A stretch of DNA of 62,742 bases from Selenomonadales bacterium (GCA_018335585.1 JAGXRZ010000039.1:1-62742), one strand, 5' to 3'. Counted from the stretch's first letter, positions 43,935 to 51,786 are shown. Made by a program: numbers and translations. The notes: a model not told the origin generated them from the letters alone.

Positions 43935-45059
43935 ATGCCAAGGGATCTCTTGTCTGAGACATACGCCGCGGTGGATCGCAGACTCGTGCAAGCAGAGGAT
44001 GTGCAGGTGCGTTGCAGACAGCTGCAAGCGCAGCTGACGGTAATGCGGCAGGTTCTTGCGTTGTTGTTCTTTGTCGCGCTACTAGGTGCCACCTTTACGT
44101 ATAACTCGTTAATCCTAGACCGGATAAACGCTGTGCTGCCGCCTCTGCTAACAGCTGACGCTCCGCTCGAGGCTGTAACCATCAATAACAGAAGTGTTCC
44201 GCTTGAGGAACGCACAGGTGTCATCGGTAATAGGGCGGTTGTTTCTATCAGAGGTGTTTTGGATGCCCTGCGGGCAACTGTAAGGTGGGACGACAGCACT
44301 GGCACTGTGACGGGTCAAGCTCAAGGCGTGTTAATAGAGGTCACCAACAATTCACAGCGTGCCCGTATAAACGATGAATGGGTTGTGCTCGATATTCCGG
44401 CGCAGGTAGTCGAGGGTAAAACCATGGTGCCGCTTAACCTTGTTGAGGCAATCCCCGGGGCGCGCGTAGAATGGGCTGGCCCGCGTCAGCCTACGCGGCT
44501 AGCCGTGCTCCTTGTACACGGCGTGCTCTACCTCTTACGTTTCACCTTAGCGCTTGGCGCAGCGTCTTCATTAGTCCAAGCTGCCTGCCTTAACGGCCTT
44601 AGTGCGTGCGCCGCTCGGGCGGAGCGCTTAAAGCACCATTTGACAGAACAACGCGCTGGCCTTGCCTCCCTTAATGACAAGTATCAGCGTGCCACTGCCG
44701 ACGGGGAGACGATTAAGTTAGCTCCGCGCCTCAATGTGGATCAGGTTCTGCAGGCATGCGAGCGGCAGTTGGCCAGTACATACGATCCTAAAATGCTACT
44801 CCTAGTGCGAATGGTTAGCCCCTGTACGAAGGCTACCGTGTTAGCTGCCACGACTTTAGGCGCCTTGACAGTTGGCGACTTGGCGCACAGAGAACTAGCG
44901 AGGGCCTATGCACTGCCTTTTGCGCGCTCTGACTACGCAGTTATCGGGGTAGTCACTGTACTCAGTACGCTGTTGATTTACCATTTCCTAAAGGAGACCC
45001 CAGAGCCAAAGCCACGACAAGGTTCGAGAACCCGCTCGGCACCACCTGCCGCTGGCTGA
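43935..45059 (+). CDS. Membrane protein with copper amine oxidase-like stalk domain
   Basis: A 374-residue protein, the last of the cassette. A helical N-terminus (1-35) leads to a membrane segment (about 37-56). An extracellular part (78-182) with the stalk-domain pattern ITINNRSVPLEER, GNRAVVSIRGVLDALRATVRWDDSTGTV, INDEWVVLDIPAQVVEGKTMVPLNLV follows. A second hydrophobic stretch lies at about 188-215, a cytoplasmic helical segment after it, and further hydrophobic segments near 305-325 and 335-352. The architecture suggests a cell-surface sensor or anchor linked to the cytoplasmic kinase. ATG 43935 is three bases after the kinase stop. Confidence 0.75.
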   Translation: MPRDLLSETYAAVDRRLVQAEDVQVRCRQLQAQLTVMRQVLALLFFVALLGATFTYNSLILDRINAVLPPLLTADAPLEAVTINNRSVPLEERTGVIGNRAVVSIRGVLDALRATVRWDDSTGTVTGQAQGVLIEVTNNSQRARINDEWVVLDIPAQVVEGKTMVPLNLVEAIPGARVEWAGPRQPTRLAVLLVHGVLYLLRFTLALGAASSLVQAACLNGLSACAARAERLKHHLTEQRAGLASLNDKYQRATADGETIKLAPRLNVDQVLQACERQLASTYDPKMLLLVRMVSPCTKATVLAATTLGALTVGDLAHRELARAYALPFARSDYAVIGVVTVLSTLLIYHFLKETPEPKPRQGSRTRSAPPAAG

Positions 45060-45735
45060 GAGAGGTGAGAGGAGAGAGGGCTACCAGCCGCCAGCCGCCA
45101 GCCGCCAGCCGCCAGCCGCCAGCCGCCAGCCGCCAGCCGCCAGCCGCCAGCCGCCAGCTTTGAGCTGTGAGCTGTGAGCGTTGAGCAGAACGGGCGGAAA
45201 GGTGGAAAGGTGGAAAGGTCAAGGGGGAACGCCCCTTGAGCGTAGGGACGTGCCACAGGCACGTCCGCGGACGTGCGAACGCACGTCCCTACAGCCTGCG
45301 TGGCTACAAAGTGCAAGGTGCTAAGTGCGATCCCCTCTTCCAAGAGCCAGCAGCCGGCAGCCCCCCGTTCTACTGGGCACTGGGCACTGAGCACTGGGCA
45401 CTCCCTCTGGTACCAAGTGCTTCTTGCTTCCTGCCTCTTGCCTCTTGCTTCTTGTAAAGGGGGAACGCCCCTTGAGCGTAGGGACGTGCCACAGGCACGT
45501 CCGCGGACGTGCGAACGCACGTCCCTACAGCCTACGTGGCTACAAAGTGCAAAGTGCAAAGTGCTAAGTGCGATCCCCTCTTCCAAGAGCCAGCAGCCGG
45601 CAGCCCCCCGCTCTACTGGGCACTGAGCACCCCCTCTACCAGGAGCCAGGAGCCAGCAGCCCCTCATTCTACTAGGCACTACGCACTTCCTGCTTCCTAC
45701 TTCTTGCCTCCTGCCTCTTGCCTCTTGCTTCTTGT
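45056..45735. repeat. Large repeat tract: GAGAGGT and GCCAGCC heptamers, two palindromes and a 236-bp tandem duplication
   Basis: GAGAGGT-type units occur at 45056-45080, then about ten CCAGCCG heptamers (45084-45157). The segment starting GGGGGAACGCCCC at 45223 is repeated at 45459 (period 236 bp); each copy includes one 51-bp palindrome (45242-45292 and 45478-45528) followed by AAAGTGC and GGGCACT units. CTTGCCT/CTCTTGC units end the tract just before the grd promoter. Frames across it are repeat translations. Confidence 0.85.
45242..45292. repeat. Dispersed 51-bp double-hairpin palindrome (type copy)
   Basis: GTAGGGACGTGCC-ACA-GGCACGTCC, a GCGG-like joint, then GGACGTGCG-AA-CGCACGTCCCTAC. 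Each half forms a hairpin of about nine base pairs, and the two ends also pair with each other. Full copies are at 45242, 45478, 49763, 54786, 61450, 62180, 62322, 62464 and 62606, in both orientations, and a half copy is at 26113. The structure is of the REP/BIME kind. Confidence 0.85.
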
Positions 45736-45746
45736 AATGTTATGCT
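45718..45746 (+). promoter_or_regulatory. Candidate promoter of the glycine-riboswitch/grd operon
   Basis: TTGCCT (45718-45723), a 17-base spacer and TATGCT (45741-45746) resemble a sigma-A promoter, placed about 30 bases before the first riboswitch helix. The -35 element is part of the CTCTTGC repeat. Confidence 0.4.
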
Positions 45747-45775
45747 AATCACAACAACCGAATATCTGCTGAATG

Positions 45776-45967
45776 AAGCTAGCGGAAGAGACCCCGGCGG
45801 GGCGCCGAAGGAGCACGCTTGCAGCTCGCCAGTTGCACAGCTAAACTCTCAGGCAAAAGGACCGCTCAGCGGACAGCACTCTGGAAAGCCAATGGGTGGC
45901 ACCGAAGGAGCAAGCGGGCACTGTTCTACCCCGCGAAATCTCTCAGGTCAGTCAGGACAGAGAATGG
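45776..45967 (+). promoter_or_regulatory. Tandem glycine riboswitch
   Basis: Two glycine aptamers in series. The first contains GCGGAAGAGACC, GCCGAAGGAGCA and AAACTCTCAGGCAAAAGGAC (45842-45861). The second contains GGCACCGAAGGAGCAA (45898-45913) and ATCTCTCAGGTCAGTCAGGA (45939-45958). They lie ahead of the glycine reductase operon, so glycine should control the enzymes that consume it. A hairpin with T-rich tail follows directly as expression platform. Confidence 0.93.
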
Positions 45968-45968
45968 G

Positions 45969-45995
45969 CGGCAGGCTTTGCCGTTCATTTTTTAT
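45969..45995 (+). terminator. Expression-platform terminator of the glycine riboswitch
   Basis: CGGCA (45969-45973), loop GGCTT, TGCCG (45979-45983) and a T-rich tail (TTCATTTTTTA). Binding of glycine would be expected to prevent this hairpin and turn the operon on, as in other catabolic glycine switches; the direction is inferred. Confidence 0.6.
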
Positions 45996-46020
45996 TTCAC
46001 GTGCGAAAGGCGGTCTGCTC

Positions 46021-46305
46021 GTGTTACTTAGAAACGTCACCCAAGACATTGTGTTCGAGAAACTCGGCGAAATCCTGCGCTGCCACCCGGAGATTTGCCC
46101 CTGCGCGCGTTGCCAGCTAGATATGGCCGCGATTGCCCTTAATCACTTGCCGCCGCGCTATGTAGTCACCGACATCGGAGAAGTTATCACGCGCACCGGC
46201 ACCCTTGACGCTCAGATTTCTGTCGACACCATGCTCGAACTAACTAAGGCCATAGCTATTGTCAGCCGCGCACCCAGACATGCAGAAAATACTGATCGTC
46301 AGTAA
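46021..46305 (+). CDS. ComFB-like small protein, first gene of the glycine reductase operon
   Basis: A 94-residue protein resembling ComFB: LRNVTQDIVFEKLGEIL, the Cys motif CPCARCQLD, then MAAIALNHLPPRYVVTDIGEV, a ComFB hallmark. ComFB proteins have been linked to competence operons and, in cyanobacteria, to c-di-GMP binding. GTG 46021 has AAAGGCGG upstream at eight bases; earlier codons fall inside the riboswitch. It overlaps grdX by 26 bases and lies behind the glycine riboswitch, which makes a role in glycine metabolism or its control likely, but the function here is unknown. Confidence 0.75.
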   Translation: MLLRNVTQDIVFEKLGEILRCHPEICPCARCQLDMAAIALNHLPPRYVVTDIGEVITRTGTLDAQISVDTMLELTKAIAIVSRAPRHAENTDRQ

Positions 46306-46666
46306 TAACCCCAAAGTTTCCTTAAGCGCGGACGACTGCTTTGTGCCCGCGGAGAGTGTGCTGCCGGTGCTTGAGAGAGTGCGCGACCTCATCCACCTTG
46401 GTCACAATTTGCTCACGCATCCTTTGGCAGGCAGCCTAAAGCCTAACGAAAACCCATTCCGCTCCATCGTGATTACCAAAGACGCCTTAGGCGTAGACTA
46501 CCAATCAGTACAACTGGTAGAAGGCGCTATCGCTGTCGCGCGCCGCATGCTGCAGGAGCGACCGTATCGAACCTGCAGTGACGCTGTGCGCGCGGACTTG
46601 CAGCTAATCGATAAATCGCTCTTAGACAGCGCGCTAGACTCATTAGGAAAAGGCATATTAAGTTAA
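46280..46666 (+). CDS. grdX: GrdX protein
   Basis: A 128-residue protein found at the start of glycine/sarcosine/betaine reductase operons. It begins MQKILIVSNNPKV and contains VLERVRDLIHLGHNLLTHPLAGSLKPNENPFRSI, which is the typical GrdX core. The function is not established. ATG 46280 is inside the 3' end of the comFB-like gene and is preferred over the upstream TTG at 46259. Followed by trxB-trx. Confidence 0.87.
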   Translation: MQKILIVSNNPKVSLSADDCFVPAESVLPVLERVRDLIHLGHNLLTHPLAGSLKPNENPFRSIVITKDALGVDYQSVQLVEGAIAVARRMLQERPYRTCSDAVRADLQLIDKSLLDSALDSLGKGILS

Positions 46667-46680
46667 GGGGTGTGACTTCA

Positions 46681-47913
46681 TTGACAGACATGTGGGACAT
46701 TTTAATCGTGGGCGGCGGGCCGGGCGGGTTAGCTGCGGCCATTTACGGGGCGCGTGCCAAGCAAAAGACTTTGCTAATCGAGAAAGGCAAAACAGGCGGA
46801 CAAGCTGCCACGACTTGGGATATGGAGAACTATCCTGGGTTTGCTAAAGGCACCACCGGCCCCGGGCTGATGCAGGCCTTTACAGACCACGCTACTTCGT
46901 TCGGCGCGGAGATTCTGCGCGGCGAGGTAGTAGACGTAGACGCAGAAGAGAAGGTCGTTACGCTAAAAGATGGCACAAAGCACCATGGGCGCACGCTTAT
47001 CTTCGCGCCGGGAGCCGTGCCCCGCACGCTAGGCGTGAAGGGCGAAAGCACTCTGCGTGGCAAAGGCGTATCATACTGTGCGACCTGCGATGCCGACTTC
47101 TTTACCGACCTCGATATCGTGGTTATCGGCAACGGCGACGCCGCGATTGAAGAGGGCAACTACCTCACGAAGTTTGCTAATTCCGTGACCGTAATCGTCA
47201 TTCACGATGAGGGCGTGCTAGATGCGGCCCCCATGCTGCAGGAGCGTGCCTTCCGCAACCCAAAAATGAAGTTCGTGTGGAATTCCACCCTGCAGGAGAT
47301 TCGCGGCGAGGGCATTGTCGAGAGCGTAGTGTTGCGTAACGTCAAAACGAACGAGCTTACCGAGATGGAGACAAACGGCGTGTTTATCTACGTCGGCACC
47401 ATCCCGCAAACCGGCTTCCTCAAGGGTAAAGTGAACCTCGACGAGCGCGGCTACATTATTACTAACGAACAGATGGAAACTAACGTAGACGGCGTGTTTG
47501 GCGTAGGCGACGCGCGCGTTACCTACTTGCGCCAAGTCATCACTGCGGCTGCCGACGGTGCCGTCGCGGCGGTAGCGGCCGAGAAGTATATTATCGAAGA
47601 AGAGGGCTTTAAGGATTCTGTCCTCGCCGAAACCCGCCCCGTAGCCGTCGTTTTCTGGACGCCGATGAGCCAGACTTGCCTCGAGATGATGCCCGGCATA
47701 GAATCGGCGCTGTCGGCCTTCGGTGACCAAGTTAAGACCTGGAAGCTAGACACTTACCGCAACCGCCGCGTGGCTTCACGCTACGGTGTCACTCAGAACC
47801 CGACGATTGTAGTGTTCCACAAGGGCCAAGTCGCAGCCCGCCTCGTCGACCAAGAGATTACCGCCGCGGCGATTGAGCAGGCGATTGGGGCGCTACTGGC
47901 TGCTGGCTCCTAG
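46681..47913 (+). CDS. Thioredoxin reductase fused to a thioredoxin-like domain
   Basis: A 410-residue protein. Residues 1-305 are a TrxB: GGGPGGLAAAIYGARAKQ, GQAATTWDMENYPGF, redox pair CATC (SYCATCDADF), NADPH site VVIGNGDAAIEE and VFGVGDARVTYLRQ. Residues 320-410 are a thioredoxin fold (VAVVFWTPMSQTCLEMMP, NPTIVVFHKGQ) whose active site reads WTPMSQTC: the first Cys is Ser and only the second remains. It supplies electrons to glycine reductase through thioredoxin. TTG 46681 fits AAGGGG at ten bases; ATG 46690 and GTG 46672 are alternatives. Confidence 0.85.
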   Translation: MTDMWDILIVGGGPGGLAAAIYGARAKQKTLLIEKGKTGGQAATTWDMENYPGFAKGTTGPGLMQAFTDHATSFGAEILRGEVVDVDAEEKVVTLKDGTKHHGRTLIFAPGAVPRTLGVKGESTLRGKGVSYCATCDADFFTDLDIVVIGNGDAAIEEGNYLTKFANSVTVIVIHDEGVLDAAPMLQERAFRNPKMKFVWNSTLQEIRGEGIVESVVLRNVKTNELTEMETNGVFIYVGTIPQTGFLKGKVNLDERGYIITNEQMETNVDGVFGVGDARVTYLRQVITAAADGAVAAVAAEKYIIEEEGFKDSVLAETRPVAVVFWTPMSQTCLEMMPGIESALSAFGDQVKTWKLDTYRNRRVASRYGVTQNPTIVVFHKGQVAARLVDQEITAAAIEQAIGALLAAGS

Positions 47914-47924
47914 CTCCTGGAGAG

Positions 47925-48075
47925 AAGGTGCCTAGTGCTCAGTGCTCAGTGCCCAGTAGAGCCGTGTCGCAGTGGCACCCGTTCCCCTTCGACCTTTTAC
48001 CTTGTACCTTTCCACCCTTCCGCCCACCGCTCACGCCCCACCTAGTTCACGATTCAAGATTCACGATTCACGATT
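47925..48075. repeat. Short tandem repeat mosaic inside the grd operon (trxB to trxA)
   Basis: GTGCTCA/GTGCCCA octamers (47930-47955), an ACCTTTT/ACCTTTC run (47991-48015) and CACGATT heptamers (48048-48075). It sits within the operon without a terminator. Confidence 0.75.
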
Positions 48076-48095
48076 TCTCTAAGGAGGTGAAAAAA

Positions 48096-48413
48096 TTGAT
48101 TGAAGTCCACAAAGATAACTTTGACCAAGAAGTGCTGCAAAGCGAAGGCCTGATCGTCGTCGATTTTTGGGGACCCAAGTGCGAGAAATGCTTGGCGCTG
48201 ATGCCGGACTTCGCCCGCATCGCGGAGACCTACGCAGACAAAGCTAAGTTCTGCAAGCTCGACACCTCGGGCAACCGCCGTCTCGCTATTGCCCAGAAGG
48301 TGTTGGGCCTGCCCGTAATCGCCTTCTATCGCGGCGGGGAGAAGATTGCCGAGCTCGGACCGACCGAGTGCAGTGCCGAAAGCATCGAAGCAAAAGTCAA
48401 AGAACTAATTTAG
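48096..48413 (+). CDS. trxA: Thioredoxin of the glycine reductase operon
   Basis: A 105-residue thioredoxin with active site WGPKCEKC instead of WCGPC; LPVIAFYRGGEKI carries the cis-Pro. It is the electron donor for glycine reductase, reducing the selenosulfide on GrdA. TTG 48096 follows AAGGAGGTG. The grd-type thioredoxins often have atypical active sites, and here both Cys are present, unlike in the domain fused to the upstream TrxB. Twelve bases ahead of grdE. Confidence 0.9.
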   Translation: MIEVHKDNFDQEVLQSEGLIVVDFWGPKCEKCLALMPDFARIAETYADKAKFCKLDTSGNRRLAIAQKVLGLPVIAFYRGGEKIAELGPTECSAESIEAKVKELI

Positions 48414-48424
48414 GAGGTGACGGC

Positions 48425-49708
48425 ATGCGTTTGGAATTACGCAACATCGCAATTAAAGACGTGCGCTTTGGCGCGCGCACGGAAGTACAGGGAGATGTGC
48501 TGTACGTCAACAAACAAGAGATGGTCGACCATCTCAAAGACGAGCGCCTGGTTTCCATTGATGTTGACCTCGCTAAGCCTAACGAGTCTGTCCGCATCGT
48601 GCCGGTGAAGGACGTGATTGAGCCGCGCGTTAAAGTCGAAGGCAGCGGCGGCGTATTCCCGGGGTTCGTCAGCAAGGTCGACATGGTCGGGAGCGGCGTA
48701 ACTCACGTGCTTAAGGGCGTGGCAGTAGTCACTGCCGGCAAAATCGTCGGTTTCCAGGAAGGCATTATCGACATGAGCGGACCCGGCGCGCAGTACACCC
48801 CGTTCTCGGAAACGCTTAACGTCGTCGTTGTAGCCGAACCCGTAGAAGGTTTGCTGCAGCACGACCACGAGGCGGCACTGCGCACCATGGGGCTTAAGGC
48901 CGCCGCTTACTTAGGCGAGGCAGGCAGGCACGCTAACCCGACGCAAACAGAAGTCTTCGATTGCCCGCCCTTACCGCTGGCGCTTAAGCAGTTCCCGACG
49001 CTCCCAAAGGTTGCCTACGTGTACATGCTGCAGAGCCAAGGCTTACTGCACGATACTTATGTCTATGGCATCGACGCCAAGCGCACTCTGCCGACCTTTA
49101 TCTATCCGACGGAAGTTATGGACGGCGCGATTATCTCGGGCAACTGCGTGTCAGCCTGCGACAAGAACACGACTTTCCACCACCAGAACAGCCCTGTCAT
49201 TCACGAACTGCTCGCGCGCCACGGCAAGGACTACAACTTTATCGGCGTAGTCGTCACCAACGAGAACGTGACTCTCTCCGACAAAGAGCGCTCCTCTAAC
49301 TTTACCGCCAAGTTAATCGAGTGGTTAGGCGTTGATGCCGCCATTATCTCTGAAGAAGGCTTCGGCAACCCCGATGCCGACCTGATGATGAACTGCGTCA
49401 AGCTCGAGAAGAAGGGCATTAAGACCGTATTGGTGACCGACGAGTACGCCGGACAAGACGGCGCTTCGCAGTCCTTAGCCGACGCCGACCCGCTCGCCGA
49501 CGCCGTCGTAACCGCCGGCAACGCCAACGAGGTAATCGTTCTCCCGCCGATGCAGAAGGTTATCGGGCACAAGCAAGTCGCCGATGTCATCGCCGGCGGC
49601 TGGCACGGTTCGCTCGCCGCAGACGGCTCCATTACTGCCGAAATCCAAGTGATTACCGGCGCGACGAATGAGCTGGGCTTTAGCAAGTTGACGGCGAAGG
49701 GAGTTTAG
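48425..49708 (+). CDS. grdE: Glycine reductase proprotein GrdE (protein B, pyruvoyl-forming)
   Basis: A 427-residue proprotein. The autocleavage site is visible as SGN-CVSACDKNTT, with N240 and C241; cleavage there yields two subunits, the C-terminal one carrying the pyruvoyl-type carbonyl that binds glycine as a Schiff base. Conserved blocks include FPGFVSKVDMVGSG, FNFIGVVVTNENVTLSDKER-like HNSPVI region and the C-terminal GATNELGFSKLTAKG. Partner of GrdB in protein B of the complex. ATG 48425 follows GGAGGTG. Confidence 0.94.
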   Translation: MRLELRNIAIKDVRFGARTEVQGDVLYVNKQEMVDHLKDERLVSIDVDLAKPNESVRIVPVKDVIEPRVKVEGSGGVFPGFVSKVDMVGSGVTHVLKGVAVVTAGKIVGFQEGIIDMSGPGAQYTPFSETLNVVVVAEPVEGLLQHDHEAALRTMGLKAAAYLGEAGRHANPTQTEVFDCPPLPLALKQFPTLPKVAYVYMLQSQGLLHDTYVYGIDAKRTLPTFIYPTEVMDGAIISGNCVSACDKNTTFHHQNSPVIHELLARHGKDYNFIGVVVTNENVTLSDKERSSNFTAKLIEWLGVDAAIISEEGFGNPDADLMMNCVKLEKKGIKTVLVTDEYAGQDGASQSLADADPLADAVVTAGNANEVIVLPPMQKVIGHKQVADVIAGGWHGSLAADGSITAEIQVITGATNELGFSKLTAKGV

Positions 49709-49911
49709 GGAGAACGGGGGGCAGTTGGCTCCTGGCTCCTAGTAGAGAGTGCCCACGGCGATGTAGGGACGTGCGTTCGCACGTCCGCGGACGTGCCAGA
49801 GGCACGTCCCTACACTCACAGCTCATGGCTCAAAGCTCACAGCCGCTCCCGGCGGCTGGCGGCCGGCGGCTGGCGGCTCCCGCAAGCGACAAGCGACAAG
49901 CGACCAGTGAC
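49709..49911. repeat. Repeat block with full palindrome between grdE and grdA
   Basis: Contains a complete double-hairpin palindrome (49763-49813), CACAGCTC and GGCTGGC units (49813-49878) and AAGCGAC heptamers (49881-49902), all inside the operon and 20-200 bases upstream of the grdA ribosome site. Confidence 0.8.
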
Positions 49912-49939
49912 ATCAGTATAACAAAGGAGGTTCAACCCA

Positions 49940-50404
49940 ATGCTTAAGGGCAAGAAAGTGGTCATCCTCGGTGACCGCGACGGAGTGCCCGGTCCCGCCA
50001 TCGAAGAATGCGTTAAGTCCGCCGGCGGGGACGTGGTGTTTTCCGTTACCGAGTGCTTTGTCTGAACGGCCGCAGGTGCCATGGACCTAGAGAATCAACG
50101 TAGGGTAAAAGAAATTGCCGAGAAGAACGGCGCCGAGAACGTGATCGTGGTTCTCGGTGGCGCAGAAGCAGAGGCCGCAGGCCTTGCTGCCGAAACCGTT
50201 ACCGCCGGCGACCCTACCTACGCAGGTCCTTTGGCCGGAGTCCAGTTAGGACTCGCAGTTTATCACATTTTCGAACTTAAAGACCACGTTGACGCCGGTG
50301 TCTACGACGAGCAAATCAGCATGATGGAAATGGTGCTTGACGTCGACGCCATCACGGCCGAAGTCAGCGGCATGCGTAAGGCACACAGCAAATACGGACA
50401 GTAA
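49940..50404 (+). CDS. grdA: Glycine reductase selenoprotein A (Sec at residue 42)
   Basis: A 154-residue protein when TGA 50063-50065 is decoded as Sec: [18 protein letters not shown], the invariant CxxU redox motif with C39 and U42. The start [19 protein letters not shown] is typical. The selenol accepts the carboxymethyl group from protein B and passes it to protein C as a thioester-forming intermediate; the resulting selenosulfide is reduced by thioredoxin. ATG 49940 follows AAAGGAGG. GC-rich sequence after the UGA could form the bSECIS. Standard annotators would report only the part from 50081. Confidence 0.96.
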
Positions 50405-50434
50405 CCGTCGCTCCTATCAGAAGGGGGGAAGAAC

Positions 50435-51748
50435 ATGAGCAACCAGAAACTCAAGGTAGTTCACTACCTGAACCAGTTCTACGGTGGTATCGGCGGTGAA
50501 GATAAAGCCGACCATCAGCCGGAAGAGCGCGCGGGGGCGCTAGGCCCGGGACAGGCGCTGCAGGCAGCGCTTGGCACCGAGGCCGAGATTGTGGCCACCG
50601 TCATTTGCGGCGACGGTTATTTCGCCGAGAACCTTGACGCAGCCTTGCACACCGTCCTCAAGATGATTAAGGCCCACACCCCGGATATCGTCGTTACCGG
50701 TCCCGCGTTTAACGCCGGCCGCTATGGCGTAGCTTGCGGCGCAGTGGCTAAAGCCATTTTCGAGGAGCTGCACATTCCCGTTGTCAGCGGCATGTACCAT
50801 GAGAACCCCGGCGTAGAAATGTACCACCGCTTTGCCTACATTGCCAAGACCGGCAACAGCGCAGCCGACATGCGCAAAGCTATCCCGGCTATCGCTAACT
50901 TAGTTAAGGCGCTCGGCAAAGGTGAAGAAGTAACGCCCGAAACGCACGCCTACCTACCCCAAGGCTTGCGCAAGAATTACTTCCACACTGAGCGCGGTGC
51001 CAAGCGCGCCGTGGACATGCTGGTAGCCAAAATCAACGCGCAACCCTTCACCACCGAGTACCCCATGCCGCACTTTGACCGTGTGGCCCCCAATATGCCG
51101 ATTGCCGACGCTAGGAAAGCAAAGATTGCCCTAGTTACCTCCGGCGGCATCGTGCCTAAGGGCAACCCCGACCATATTGAGTCCTCTAGTGCTAGCCACT
51201 ACGGCAAGTACGACATTCGCGACGTAGCCGATTTAACACCGGAGAAGTATGCCACCGCGCACGGCGGGTACGACCCCGTCTACGCTAATCTCGATTCCGA
51301 CAGGGTGCTCCCGGTAGATGTACTGCGCGAAATGGAGCAAGCCGGTGAAATCGGCGAACTCCACCGCTACTTCTACACCACCGTCGGCAACGGCACTTCG
51401 GTCGCCAACTGCGCCGCTTTTGCCAAGAAGTTTGCGCAGGAACTAGTTAACGACGGAGTGCAAGCGGTCATCCTTACCAGTACCTGAGGTACCTGTACGC
51501 GTTGCGGTGCAACGATGGTAAAGGAAATTGAGCGCGCCGGCCTGCCTGTAGTGCATATGTGCACTGTAGTCCCCATTTCGTTGACTGTAGGAGCCAATAG
51601 GATTGTCCCGACTGTGTCTATTCCGCACCCGCTCGGCAATCCTCAGATGCCTCCCGCCGAGGAAAAGGAGCTGCGCCGTCGCCTAGTGCAGAAGGCCCTC
51701 CGCGCCCTCGAGACCGAGATTCACGGCCAGGTAGTTTTCGACAAGTAG
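50435..51748 (+). CDS. grdB: Glycine reductase complex component B, gamma subunit (Sec at residue 351)
   Basis: A 437-residue selenoprotein. TGA 51485-51487 lies in the conserved LTST-U-GTCTRCGATMVKEIERAG, the UxxCxxC motif of GrdB/PrdB proteins. The frame on both sides is homologous (VVHYLNQFYGGIGGEDKA at the start; GLPVVHMCTV and VPTVSIPHPLG at the end). With processed GrdE it forms protein B, which activates glycine. ATG 50435 follows AAGGGGGG. A strong hairpin terminator lies just beyond its stop. Confidence 0.96.
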
Positions 51749-51759
51749 CCGCTATGATT

Positions 51760-51786
51760 GCGGGCGGGTAACCCGCCCGCTTTTTA
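51760..51786 (+). terminator. Terminator-like hairpin between grdB and grdC
   Basis: GCGGGCGGG (51760-51768), loop TAA, CCCGCCCGC (51772-51780), then TTTTTAA. A perfect 9-bp GC stem with T-run, located inside the grd gene cluster. It may end most transcripts and lower grdCD expression, or grdCD may have its own promoter. Confidence 0.88.

Noticed and set aside
45236-45748. Overlapping plus- and minus-strand frames of 73-233 residues
   Set aside because: They are translations of palindromes and short repeats (e.g. LLASCLLPLASC) with no credible start or homology.
50063-50065. In-frame stop in grdA taken as a nonsense mutation or split gene
   Set aside because: It is at the invariant Sec position of GrdA (CxxU), and the Sec machinery is encoded nearby; the same reasoning holds for 51485 in grdB and 36024 in selD.
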